DNA of 64,000 nt, taken from the NCBI RefSeq assembly GCF_000196115.1, contig NC_005027.1, forward strand, positions 1,240,001 to 1,304,000, given 5' to 3'. This document shows, piece by piece, positions 1-8,753 of this stretch. The DNA is from Rhodopirellula baltica SH 1 (GTDB lineage Bacteria; Planctomycetota; Planctomycetia; Pirellulales; Pirellulaceae). The translations under genes and the position numbers were made by a program. Under the pieces are notes generated by a model, which did no database searches, was not told the DNA's origin, and saw nothing but the letters and a program-made list of their open reading frames with translations. Each line of letters opens with the position of its first letter. The first letter of the stretch is position 1.

Positions 1-2554
1 CGAAGCCCTGCTCCCACGTGCTTCCAATGACAATCGACAAGTTGTCCATCGCGTCCTTGATCGAGACACCTTTTTGCATCGCAACGTCGTTGTCGATGAT
101 GACTTCGTACTGTGGGTAGTTAGCAGCGAAGAACGTGAACAAACCTTTCAGTTCAGGACGTTTGCCCAGTGCAGCCATGAACTCGTCGGTCACCTGCCCG
201 AGTTTTGCATAGTCGCCGCTGTTCGTTTTGTCGAGCAAGTTGACGGAGAAGCCGCCGGCGGCACCAAACCCTGGAACGGCCGGTGGTTCAAAGAACTCGA
301 GTTTGACATTGGCGATGTCCGTCCCACGTTCTTCCAATTCTTCGATGAGCTCTCGCGAGGTCAGCTCGCGATCGGCCCACGGTTTGAGATTGATGATGCA
401 TGTGCCCGCATTGGATCCGCGGCCCTCGGTGAGAACTTCGTAACCGGCGATTGACGAAACGGAGGTGACCTCGTCCATCTGTTTGCAGATTTGTTGCAGT
501 TCATGGCATTTTGAATTGGTGTACTCAAGCGTCGATCCGGGTGGAGTTTGCACGATTCCATAGATCATGCCTTGGTCTTCCAGCGGGATGAAACCAGTCG
601 GCAGGACTTGGTTGACAACCAGAATTCCATATCCAAAAACGGCGATCACTGCGATCGTCACCACTCGGCGACTGATGATATGACGAAGGAATCTTGCGTA
701 GACGCCGGTCACCGATTCAACGCTGCGGTCAAACCCATGCAGGAACAATCCGATTGGACTTCGTTTTTTCGCGGTGCCATCAGTACCGGAGAACGCGGCG
801 CGGAATGAGAATGTGGCCAGCAAAGCGACCACAACAGCAATGATTTGAATTCGTGTGTTGGTCAGTTCCACCTGTTCAGAAATGACCTCGTGGACGAGTT
901 CGATGTGCAGCAGCGAATAGACGCCGTAACCAACCGCAAACCCGAGAAGAAGACTCGCCAAAGCCCGCAAAACGAAAGCATATTTGCCTGCGATCTTTTG
1001 CATTCCGCGGTTCAACAGACCGATAATCCCACGCGGTGTGTTGTCGTCGAGTGGTTTTAGAATCATCGCGCACAGCACCGGCGTCAGTGACAATGCAACG
1101 ACTCCCGAGATGACAATCGACATAGCCATGGTCAACGCGAACTGACGATAGAACACGCCGACCGGGCCGGTCATGAATGTGACGGGAATGAAAACCGCGG
1201 TCATTACCAAGGTGATAGCAATGATCGCGCCGCTGATCTCTTGCACCACTTCCCGGGTCGCTTGATAGGGGCCGAGATGCTTGGCGTGCATCTTCTCGTG
1301 AACCGCCTCTACCACCACGATGGCATCGTCCACGACGACCCCGATGGCGAGCACCAGTGCGAACAAGGTAATCAGGTTGATTGACATGCCGAACATCAGC
1401 ATGAAGAAGAATGTGCCGATCAACGACACCGGAACGGCGAGCGTTGGGATCAGCGTGCTGCGGAAGTCGCCCAGGAACAAGTAGACAACCAACGAAACCA
1501 AAATGAAGGCTTCGAATAGTGTGTGCAGCACCTTCTCAATCGATGCGTCCAGGAAATTGGAGACGTCATAGGTGACCGCGTAATCCATCCCCGGTGGGAA
1601 TTGTTTCTCCTTGATCTCTTCGACCTTTGCCTTGACCTTTTCAATCACTTCGGCGGCGTTGGATCCTGGCGTTTGCTTCAGGACGATTGCCGCGGCAGGC
1701 AGTCCGTCAATGTCAGAGTACAGGTCATAAAAGGACGAACCCAGCGAGATGGTGGCAACGTCCGCTAGACGTAAGATTTCGCCTTCGGGAGTCGCTCGCA
1801 AGATGATCTGATCGTATTCCTCTGGCGTCGTGTATCGTCCAACCCAAGTCAGCACGTACTCGAGCGTTTGCGACGTCGTTCCGGTTGCCTGGCCAAGTCG
1901 TCCTGGCGTGCCAATCATGCTTTGTTCAGCAAGTGCTTCCATCACGTCCTCTGCGTCGATGTGGTAGGCCCGCATGCGGTCCAGATCCAACTCCACTCGC
2001 ATGGCGTACGAGCGGTTGCCCAAAATCGATGCGAAGCCCACACCGGGGATGCGTTTGATTTCGTTGAGGATGTTGACGGTGGAATAGTTGTAGAGGTAGT
2101 TCTGGTCGACGTTTTCGTCGGTGCTGAACACGTTTACATACATCAGCATGCTGCTCATGTTCTGCATCACGATGATGCCTTCGCGTTCAACGATTGGCGG
2201 CAGGTTGTTCTTGACCATTTGAACGCGGTTGTTCACGTTCATCACGGCAACGTCCGGATCAGTTCCCGGTTCGAAGATGACCTGGATCGTTCCTTCGCCG
2301 GCGCTGGTCGCGTCACTGAGCATGTAACGCATGTTGGGAACACCATTGATGGCTTGTTCCAAGATCACCATCGTTGAGTCGATCAGAATCTTGGCACTTG
2401 CACCGGGATACGAGACCGAAACGCGAACGCTCGGTGGCGCGACGGATGGAAATTGCGAAATCGGCAACACGTTGATCGCGAGGCCGCCCATGAACAGGAT
2501 CAGCAACGAGATGACGATGGCGAGCGCGGGCCGGTGAAGGAATTTTTCGAACAT
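1..2554 (-). CDS. RND efflux pump inner-membrane permease (HAE1/AcrB type), 3' end outside window
   Basis: Proton-driven efflux permease, the inner-membrane part of a tripartite pump. The visible 851 codons start at an ATG (reads MFEKFLHRPALAIVISLLIL) with the N-terminal transmembrane helix, followed by the porter-domain motif GASAKILIDSTMVILEQAING, the helix cluster around VVYLFLGDFRSTLIPTLAVP and the conserved VLAIGVVVDDAIVVVE containing the paired Asp residues of the proton relay. A second repeat begins near IISRRVVTIAVIAVFGYG and is cut by the left edge. Family members are about 1000-1100 residues, so roughly 200 are missing. The adaptor gene lies 180 bp upstream on the same strand. Substrate cannot be told from sequence; the HAE1 class usually exports hydrophobic or amphiphilic compounds. 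Confidence 0.95.
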   Translation of the reverse strand, partial: MFEKFLHRPALAIVISLLILFMGGLAINVLPISQFPSVAPPSVRVSVSYPGASAKILIDSTMVILEQAINGVPNMRYMLSDATSAGEGTIQVIFEPGTDPDVAVMNVNNRVQMVKNNLPPIVEREGIIVMQNMSSMLMYVNVFSTDENVDQNYLYNYSTVNILNEIKRIPGVGFASILGNRSYAMRVELDLDRMRAYHIDAEDVMEALAEQSMIGTPGRLGQATGTTSQTLEYVLTWVGRYTTPEEYDQIILRATPEGEILRLADVATISLGSSFYDLYSDIDGLPAAAIVLKQTPGSNAAEVIEKVKAKVEEIKEKQFPPGMDYAVTYDVSNFLDASIEKVLHTLFEAFILVSLVVYLFLGDFRSTLIPTLAVPVSLIGTFFFMLMFGMSINLITLFALVLAIGVVVDDAIVVVEAVHEKMHAKHLGPYQATREVVQEISGAIIAITLVMTAVFIPVTFMTGPVGVFYRQFALTMAMSIVISGVVALSLTPVLCAMILKPLDDNTPRGIIGLLNRGMQKIAGKYAFVLRALASLLLGFAVGYGVYSLLHIELVHEVISEQVELTNTRIQIIAVVVALLATFSFRAAFSGTDGTAKKRSPIGLFLHGFDRSVESVTGVYARFLRHIISRRVVTIAVIAVFGYGILVVNQVLPTGFIPLEDQGMIYGIVQTPPGSTLEYTNSKCHELQQICKQMDEVTSVSSIAGYEVLTEGRGSNAGTCIINLKPWADRELTSRELIEELEERGTDIANVKLEFFEPPAVPGFGAAGGFSVNLLDKTNSGDYAKLGQVTDEFMAALGKRPELKGLFTFFAANYPQYEVIIDNDVAMQKGVSIKDAMDNLSIVIGSTWEQGF

Positions 2555-2733
2555 GTTGCGAAACGAGTGAACGCGAGAGAATGGCTGGTTGAACGAGCAG
2601 GTAACAGAAGCTCGCGGGGTGTGATTAAGGTGGGCACTTGCCGTTTGTTGTCGTCTCGGCGGAAGCCTCTGAAAGGTGCAATTGCGATCTCTACCAAGTC
2701 AGGATCGACATGGTCGTCAGCATGGAGCGGCGA

Positions 2734-3999
2734 CTATTCAGCGTGATATTTCAGATTGCCGAGCACGGTATCTGGATCCCGATACTCGTACTCCACCTTC
2801 TCGCCGTCACGGACTTGAAGGATGCCCTCGAGCACGATCTTCTCGCCCGGTTGCAAACCCTCAGAGATAAGAAAGATGTCATCCTTTTCGTTTTGGATCA
2901 CAATTTCCCGTTGGTGCACGATGTCGTCTACGTCGATGACAAAGGCGTACTTCTTGGCCAGAATTTCAAAGGTTGCTCGCTGAGGAATCACGACCGCGTT
3001 TTTCGCCACTTGGTTGATTAACACCGTTCCCGTTTGGCCGTGCCGCAGCAGTCCGTTTGGGTTGGGGAAGTCGGCCCGGAATGCGATGTTGCCGGTCTCG
3101 CTATCAAAGTCCGCTTCGATCGCACCAATCTTGCCTGGTTGGTCAAAGATCTTGTGGTTGGCCAATCGCAATTGCACATCCAACGCATCCTGGTTCTGGC
3201 CCGCATTCATGGCTTCTTGGTATTCCAAGTAGCGGGATTCGGGGACGTTGAAGTAGACCCACATGACGCTGTTGTCGGACATGGTCGTCAACATCGCGCC
3301 TTCTTCGACCAAGCTGCCTTCCTGTTCCTGTAAACGATCAACAATTCCGTCGAAAGGAGCTTTGATGTTGGCGAAGTTCATTTCGGCCTGTGCCAGTTTG
3401 ACGTTCGCAACCGCTTTCGCGAGTTTAGCTTCTGCCAACTTGAGCTCTTGGGTGGAAACAATGTTTTGTTGAACCAAGCTCTTGGTATTGTCAAACTCCA
3501 CTTGTGCGAGTTGAGCTTCCGCCATGTCGGCGTCCAGCTTGGCTTCGTAAATGGTCGGCAGGATGTGGAACATTGTCTGGCCCTTGGTAACGGCTTGGCC
3601 TTCATTGACATGGATGTCTTTGAGGTATCCACCCTCCAAAGCGCACACTTCGATGTGCCGCCGTGAATGAATTTGGCAGACGTATTGCCGCGTTAGCGTG
3701 ACGTCTCGGGCAACAGGACTCGTCACCACAATTTTGTGCTGAGCGTGATGTTCGCCGGTTGCATGGTGAGCGTTCGTCACTTCCGGTTCGCTTGAGCCAT
3801 GGTGAGACTCGTTGTGGTGCGAATTTGCTTGCCCGGTCGTTGTATGTTGTTTGCTATGGGACGACGGATGCGAACCGCTGATGATTTGTGCCGGGCGTGA
3901 TCCAGACATCGTGTCGCATCCGAGGAAGGCACATGGAATCACCACGAAAATCAGGATGGGGATCGATCGATTGAGCATGGAACGGATGATTGAGATCAT
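2734..3999 (-). CDS. RND efflux periplasmic adaptor (membrane fusion protein)
   Basis: Periplasmic adaptor that links the RND permease to an outer-membrane channel. The chosen ATG gives MISIIRSMLNRSIPILIFVVIPCAFLGC, a hydrophobic leader ending in a lipobox-like FLGC, so a lipoprotein is likely although the -3 Phe is atypical. An inner ATG at 3978 is also possible; the frame is open upstream to 4320, but that stretch has no membrane-protein character. After a His-rich linker (about residues 35-85) come the biotinyl-lipoyl-like half (EGQAVTKGQTMFHI), a long coiled-coil hairpin (AKLDADMAEAQLAQVEF onward), the second lipoyl half (IKAPFDGIVDRLQEQEG) and a beta-barrel domain. The His-rich linker could bind metal, which is inference only. 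Confidence 0.93.
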   Translation of the reverse strand: MISIIRSMLNRSIPILIFVVIPCAFLGCDTMSGSRPAQIISGSHPSSHSKQHTTTGQANSHHNESHHGSSEPEVTNAHHATGEHHAQHKIVVTSPVARDVTLTRQYVCQIHSRRHIEVCALEGGYLKDIHVNEGQAVTKGQTMFHILPTIYEAKLDADMAEAQLAQVEFDNTKSLVQQNIVSTQELKLAEAKLAKAVANVKLAQAEMNFANIKAPFDGIVDRLQEQEGSLVEEGAMLTTMSDNSVMWVYFNVPESRYLEYQEAMNAGQNQDALDVQLRLANHKIFDQPGKIGAIEADFDSETGNIAFRADFPNPNGLLRHGQTGTVLINQVAKNAVVIPQRATFEILAKKYAFVIDVDDIVHQREIVIQNEKDDIFLISEGLQPGEKIVLEGILQVRDGEKVEYEYRDPDTVLGNLKYHAE

Positions 4000-4297
4000 T
4001 TCAAGGAATTGATTGTGCAAGGACTGCGGTTCAAACGCATTTGGACTGGTCGGACCAACCAAAAGCACGAGCCGTGCCGAGGCTCGAAATGTCCGCGTCA
4101 GATTAACGCATTGCTTGCAAAACTGGCGGGTTTCGCGGGGGAAACGACACTTGCGTTTGGAAAAGCATTTCTGGGACGCCGCACGCGATCTGCAAATCGC
4201 ATCACCCTCTCTGCAACAATCTGCAGGTTGCGTCGGTACGCTTGCGTATCGCTGGTTCGCGAACAAATCCACGTCAGTGGCTCGGCGATCGAACCAT

Positions 4298-4660
4298 TCA
4301 GCAAGCCTGGATCCAGGCACGGGCGACGTTCAATTCGTCAGGTTCGAAGTATTCAAGTCCAACGGTACGAAAGCGACGGCAGAACAAACTCATGCCATGT
4401 TCCCAACGTCGATCGCCGACAATTGCGACTTGTTCGACTTCTTCATCGCCTTGCAGCCCCAGACCAGGGTTAGGATCGAAGGCTCGAAGATTCCACCCGC
4501 GAAAATCGCGGAGGTGGACCAAGATCCGAACACTTCCGAACCGAACGATTCGCTCTTTCACCGTTGGAAGCAAAGCGGAGCAATCCTGCTTCGAGAGCGT
4601 TCCGTTGATTTCGACTTCGATGACGTTGCTCTGCGAAGGAGCGATGTGGATAACAGCCAT
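4298..4660 (-). CDS. SpoIIAA/STAS-like protein
   Basis: Small cytosolic protein of about 120 residues that resembles the SpoIIAA-like (STAS fold) family. The pattern is VIEVEINGTLSKQDCSALLP, then the strand VRILVHLRDFRGWNLRAFD, then VEQVAIVGDRRWEHGMS. These proteins are thought to bind small hydrophobic ligands or act as regulatory modules. The phosphorylatable Ser of true anti-anti-sigma factors is not evident. The ATG at 4660 lies 2 bases after the stop of the preceding small gene, so they form one transcription unit with the kinase-like gene upstream and probably the efflux genes downstream. The frame extends to 4843 but that part overlaps the upstream gene and looks non-coding. Confidence 0.8.
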   Translation of the reverse strand: MAVIHIAPSQSNVIEVEINGTLSKQDCSALLPTVKERIVRFGSVRILVHLRDFRGWNLRAFDPNPGLGLQGDEEVEQVAIVGDRRWEHGMSLFCRRFRTVGLEYFEPDELNVARAWIQAC

Positions 4661-4662
4661 GA

Positions 4663-4908
4663 TTACTCGTTGGTCACGTTGGACGGTCGTGTGTGTTGTG
4701 CCCAAATTTGGTTCAGCATTCGAAACTCGTGCGGGGTGATGTCTCCGTGGTCGATGCTTTCCCAATTCGCATCGCTGCCGATGAACGCGAGGCACTCTGC
4801 CTTCAGACCCATCAACGAATCGAACCAGGACGGCTCGCACCAAACCGTTACGATCGCTTGTTCCGATTCGAACACCGAATCGTCGATTGAAATCAGCTTG
4901 TATTTCAT
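4663..4908 (-). CDS. Small conserved-context protein of unknown function
   Basis: Encodes about 81 residues (MKYKLISIDDSVFESEQAIV...) with no motif I recognise; it is acidic and soluble. An alternative ATG at 4923 overlaps the stop codon of the kinase-like gene as ATGA, and both starts suggest translational coupling. The downstream STAS-like gene begins two bases after its stop. The position between a kinase-like protein and a STAS-like protein, ahead of an RND pump, suggests a role in the same regulatory or stress response, but nothing in the sequence shows the biochemical function. Confidence 0.65.
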   Translation of the reverse strand: MKYKLISIDDSVFESEQAIVTVWCEPSWFDSLMGLKAECLAFIGSDANWESIDHGDITPHEFRMLNQIWAQHTRPSNVTNE

Positions 4909-4919
4909 GGCATGTGACC

Positions 4920-5630
4920 TCATCGTTGTTGCTTGTCGGACCACCGACGAACCGTGTCGATGATCACGTTGGCCGCTTCATCGAGCGATTCTTCGCCGAC
5001 GTTGAGAACCAGGTCGTAGAGATGCGGATCGGTGTCGTCTTGTTGAAAGTGCTCTCGAATGTAGCTCTCTCGTTGCCGATCCTTCTCCAGGATCCAGCGA
5101 TGAGCTTCCTTCTTAGAGATGCCTTGCTGGTTCATCACTCGGTGCACTCGTACGTCAAGAGAGGCGACCACACGCACCGCCAATCCGCGGTCTCTCGGAA
5201 GCACGTATTTGGCACCACGTCCCACGATGACAACGTTTCCGTGCGATGCGGCCAACAAGACGAGTTTGGCGACTCGGTGCGTGTAGGTGGATTCCGAAAA
5301 CCCGAGCCCACCAATTCGCGACGTTAGGATTTCGCTCAACCAGCTCTCGTGCTTTTCGTCGACTCGCTGAATGAGGCAGCGTGGCGTTCCATAGTGCTGC
5401 TCCATGTATTCGACGATCTCGTTGTCCAGTACATCCCAGTGCAAACGTTCGGCGACTTTGCGGGCCAACTCGCTGCCGCCGGCACCCGCTTCCCGTGACA
5501 GGGTGAGGTAAGGCCCCAATTCCCTGCCTGTCTTCTTTGTGGACATCCCGTCATGGTCTTTTTGAGAATGCACCCACTTCATCACTTCTTCGTCGGCTCG
5601 GCGTTCGATGGCCGGAATTCTGACACTCAT
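4920..5630 (-). CDS. Cytidylate kinase-like family protein
   Basis: P-loop kinase-like protein of 236 residues. After a short N-terminal extension it reads YLTLSREAGAGGSELARKVAERL, the variant P-loop of the cytidylate-kinase-like family (SREAGAGG in place of the usual GxxGxGKS/T), then VVIVGRGAKYVL, a basic lid-like section (RVMNQQGISKKEAHRWI, DRQRESYIREHF) and DLVLNVGEESLDEAA. This is not the housekeeping Cmk; such family members occur next to transport or regulatory genes and their substrate is unknown. It is the first gene of the minus-strand cluster that leads to the RND pump, with an ATGA junction to the next gene. Confidence 0.85.
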   Translation of the reverse strand: MSVRIPAIERRADEEVMKWVHSQKDHDGMSTKKTGRELGPYLTLSREAGAGGSELARKVAERLHWDVLDNEIVEYMEQHYGTPRCLIQRVDEKHESWLSEILTSRIGGLGFSESTYTHRVAKLVLLAASHGNVVIVGRGAKYVLPRDRGLAVRVVASLDVRVHRVMNQQGISKKEAHRWILEKDRQRESYIREHFQQDDTDPHLYDLVLNVGEESLDEAANVIIDTVRRWSDKQQR

Positions 5631-6130
5631 TGGTTGCGAATCTCCTTGCGTTGTGGGCTAGTACCGGAGCCATTCGTAAACGCAATTGATGGGCCGCTAC
5701 CAGGCGACGTGACCGGGATGCAAACGCCGATGCCCGTGAATCACGGTGCAAAGTTTTGGACAGGCGTCTTAGTTAGCGCTGAGTATGGATGTGAGAACTG
5801 TGCAGGTTCTTGCAGGAAGGATGCAGACACTTGCATCTTCACGATGCTGACGCGGGGTGCCACTCACATCCACCGACGAACCCAAGCACTCGCCGTTGCT
5901 GCCAGTCGGTTTTATGGACAGTGGTGCCGAACGAGCAAGGAATTGCCTAGTTATTCGGTGTTTGGGCATCTTCGTCGCTTTAGAAAGGTACGGCTGCTTT
6001 CGCCACAAAGTCTTCTAGAGCAGTCGTCCAGTTGGCCTTCACTTCGATGAGCTTTTGTTTGGTCTGTCGTTTGCCTAGTGAGCATGTCTCGAAAGACGAC
6101 TTCCCATCCGAACGAGCAAGCCAACTGAGA
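5631..6130. promoter_or_regulatory. Divergent intergenic region between kinase-like operon and NtrC-type regulator
   Basis: About 500 bp with no convincing gene. It must hold the promoters of the minus-strand operon and of the plus-strand regulator. A GG-N10-GC spacing typical of sigma-54 sites occurs at 5923-5936 on the plus strand, but the flanking bases fit the consensus poorly. I see no terminator or repeat here. Confidence 0.4.
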
Positions 6131-7489
6131 ATGGACAGCGAACTGCATTTATTGATCGTGGACGACGAGCCGAATATTCGGTCAGGTCTCGCGCGTGGGC
6201 TGGAAAAGATCTGCGATCACATCGAAACGGCAGGCTCGGTCAACGAGGCTCTCGACAAGTTCGATGCCGGACACTTTCAGCTCGTTATCGCGGACGTGCA
6301 AATGCCTGGTGATCGCGATGGATTGGAACTGATTTCGTTGATTAGGCAACGCGATCCGGGAACGACTTGCATCGTGATCACAGCAAACGGAACCGTGGAA
6401 ACAGCGGTCGATGCGATGAAGCGGGGTGCGTTCGATTTTATCATGAAACCCGTTGATTTGAACTTGATTCGGCAACAAGTTGCAAAGGCAGCAGAGCATC
6501 ACCAATTGCGGAACGAAAATCATCATTTGAGAGAGCAATTGGCGGAAGCCGGCGAACTGACAGGGTTCATCGGGAACTGTCAAACGTTTCAAAACCTCGT
6601 CGACAAGATTCGCCAAGTCGCGGCGACGGACGCGACGGTGTTGGTGCAAGGAGAAAGCGGAACCGGCAAGGAATTGATCGCTCGCGCGGTACACGATCTA
6701 AGCAACCGCAACAACGCCCCGTTTGTTGCTGTCAACTTGGGGGCCTTGCCTGAAAGCCTTTTGGAAAGTGAATTGTTTGGCCATGAAAAGGGTTCATTCA
6801 CGGGAGCCTCGCGGCAGAAACCTGGCTGCTTTGAACAGGCATCGGGCGGTACGTTGTTTCTAGATGAAATCACGGAGATCCCCGCGAAGAGCCAAGTCGA
6901 TTTGTTGCGGGTCTTGGAAACCGGCCAGTACGCACGTGTCGGCGGTGAGGAGTTGTTGCAATCCAACGCTCGGATCGTTTCGGCCACCAATCAAGTGGCT
7001 TCGAAGTTGGTCGAGGATGGGGCCTTTCGCGAAGATTTGTACTACCGTCTGAACATCATTCCGATCGAAGTCCCCCCGCTAAGGAACCGACGAGAAGACA
7101 TCCCGTTGCTGGTAGAACACTTTCTAAAAAGGTTTTGTGCACGACATCGTCGGCCCTTAAAAAGGATCGTCCCGGAAGCGATGCAAATGTTGTCTCAGTC
7201 GCATTGGCCTGGGAACGTTCGTCAGCTCCGCAATCACATCGAAAGGTTGGTTGTAACCGTTCCCGCGGAAACGATTTTAGCAGCCGATTTGCCATGCGAA
7301 CTGCACCAGCAGAACGCCGCGCAAAGCACGGCGTTGAAAACCTTGGTAGAAATCACTGAGTCAGCAGAGAAGACCGGGATCGAGCTGGCTTTGTCGGCCA
7401 AGAAGTCCCACCGCGAACAAACTGCGAAGGCATTGGGAATCAGTGTGCGAACGCTTCACTACAAGATGAATCGATACAATCTGCACTAA
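6131..7489 (+). CDS. NtrC-family sigma-54-dependent response regulator
   Basis: Response regulator of 452 residues. The receiver domain (about 1-120) has the acidic pair D11/D12 and probable phospho-acceptor D55 in LVIADVQMPGD. The AAA+ domain has Walker A GESGTGKE (from residue 174), GSFTGA (from 221), a variant of the sigma-54-contacting GAFTGA loop with Ser for Ala, and Walker B GTLFLDEI. The C-terminus is a Fis-type helix-turn-helix (HREQTAKALGISVRTLHYKM). It would activate sigma-54 promoters after phosphorylation. No histidine kinase is nearby. The start was chosen where receiver homology begins; the frame is open back to 6032. It is divergent to the cytidylate-kinase-like/RND cluster and may control it. 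Confidence 0.95.
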   Translation: MDSELHLLIVDDEPNIRSGLARGLEKICDHIETAGSVNEALDKFDAGHFQLVIADVQMPGDRDGLELISLIRQRDPGTTCIVITANGTVETAVDAMKRGAFDFIMKPVDLNLIRQQVAKAAEHHQLRNENHHLREQLAEAGELTGFIGNCQTFQNLVDKIRQVAATDATVLVQGESGTGKELIARAVHDLSNRNNAPFVAVNLGALPESLLESELFGHEKGSFTGASRQKPGCFEQASGGTLFLDEITEIPAKSQVDLLRVLETGQYARVGGEELLQSNARIVSATNQVASKLVEDGAFREDLYYRLNIIPIEVPPLRNRREDIPLLVEHFLKRFCARHRRPLKRIVPEAMQMLSQSHWPGNVRQLRNHIERLVVTVPAETILAADLPCELHQQNAAQSTALKTLVEITESAEKTGIELALSAKKSHREQTAKALGISVRTLHYKMNRYNLH

Positions 7490-7519
7490 CGCTCCGTAGA
7501 GAAATCTTGCCGGGGAGCT

Positions 7520-8386
7520 TTAGATCCGGTCCAACAAGTCTGATTTCTTGCGATCGAATTCTTCTTGCGTGATGTAGCCCTTGTCGAGCAAGCCGCCGAG
7601 GCGATTGAGTGTGTCGAAAACATCATTCGAAGTGGACGATGTTGTTTGCGGCTGGTTCGATGTGGGAACCGGTGCAGGTGGAGTCTCGGCAGGAGGGGGC
7701 TGTTGCATCGATTGAGTTGGTGCCGCTTGTGGTGGGGCCGGCGCTGGTGGAGCTTGCGGCGTTTCGGTGACTCCGTTGCGACTGACAACCGGCAGCGAAG
7801 AAAGCGGAACGATTCCGAATTGGCTGGTGAAGGTGATTGAACCGTCGCCCGATTGCTGTTGGCTGAATCCGCCAATGTTGTGATGCAACGTGTCGTACAA
7901 CCAAACGTCATCGCCCGTTGCGACCGCCAATCGTTGTGCGTTGGCAAAGTACGCGTAACGCATGTGGTTTTGTGATCCGCTGGCCGAAGGCGATCCTAGT
8001 TCGCTGGGCCACCAATTTCGTCGTGGGTCCGGTGCAAACAAGCTGTTCTCGGCCGATCCGCCGCCGGCCTGCTGGTCTTGGTAATTCGAGCCACCGCTTT
8101 GGCTTTGCGATTGGAACACGCCGCTGCTGGTTCCGGTTTGGTTCTCGGCAATCGAGCGAGCGCAATCATCACACAATGCGGCGACACGGTATTTCAGATT
8201 TTGATTGAACATGTCGCCAATCATCATCATGCCGCCGGACATCCATTGTCCGGACCCACCGAATTCAGGATGCGAGAATTGGGCCATGCTTCCGTTGCCG
8301 TTGTAGACCGCTGCCAGCATGTGGCTGACGGCATCGACGGAGAATCCATGACGATTTGAAAGTGTTTGGGCGATTTGCTGGCCCAT
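7520..8386 (-). CDS. SHOCT-domain protein with proline-rich linker
   Basis: About 288 residues. The C-terminal 30 residues (LGGLLDKGYITQEEFDRKKSDLL) match the short SHOCT motif, usually an oligomerisation or membrane-associated tail. Before it is a Pro/Ala/Gln/Thr-rich low-complexity linker (about residues 205-255). The N-terminal 190 residues are Gly, Met and Gln rich with a CDDC motif and I do not recognise a domain. No signal peptide or transmembrane helix is clear. The ATG at 8386 is used; an in-frame GTG at 8404 is an alternative and neither has a good ribosome binding site. It is convergent with the upstream regulator. Confidence 0.75.
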   Translation of the reverse strand: MGQQIAQTLSNRHGFSVDAVSHMLAAVYNGNGSMAQFSHPEFGGSGQWMSGGMMMIGDMFNQNLKYRVAALCDDCARSIAENQTGTSSGVFQSQSQSGGSNYQDQQAGGGSAENSLFAPDPRRNWWPSELGSPSASGSQNHMRYAYFANAQRLAVATGDDVWLYDTLHHNIGGFSQQQSGDGSITFTSQFGIVPLSSLPVVSRNGVTETPQAPPAPAPPQAAPTQSMQQPPPAETPPAPVPTSNQPQTTSSTSNDVFDTLNRLGGLLDKGYITQEEFDRKKSDLLDRI

Positions 8387-8753
8387 GGACGAAAGTGGCA
8401 ACACGGGAGACTCGCAGGAAACACTGGTGGAAACGAATTGATATCAGGCACTTTACTGACATCACGAGCTTTATTGTCAACCAATTCGCCCAGACTTCCT
8501 AGTGCCACATTTTTGGGGTGTTGATTGTGCCGGCCGCAATCTTTGCCGGGTGTCCTCGCCCCCTGGTTGAGCCGAGAAAGAAAACGAATTGCTGCGAATT
8601 GCTTGCTGCCATTGAACCAAATTTCGATTCGGGTGTGACGTTTGGTCGCGGGGTACGTCCTGAGATGGTAGGCGAGTCTTGTTTCGTCGCGATTTGCAAC
8701 GATTCGAAAGGCCCGTCGCTTCTCCTTTTCTCAATCGCCGCGCGGGGAATACC

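Noticed and set aside
5923-5936. Sigma-54 promoter for the regulator operon
   Set aside because: Only the GG-N10-GC spacing fits; the flanking consensus bases do not, so it is not claimed as a feature.
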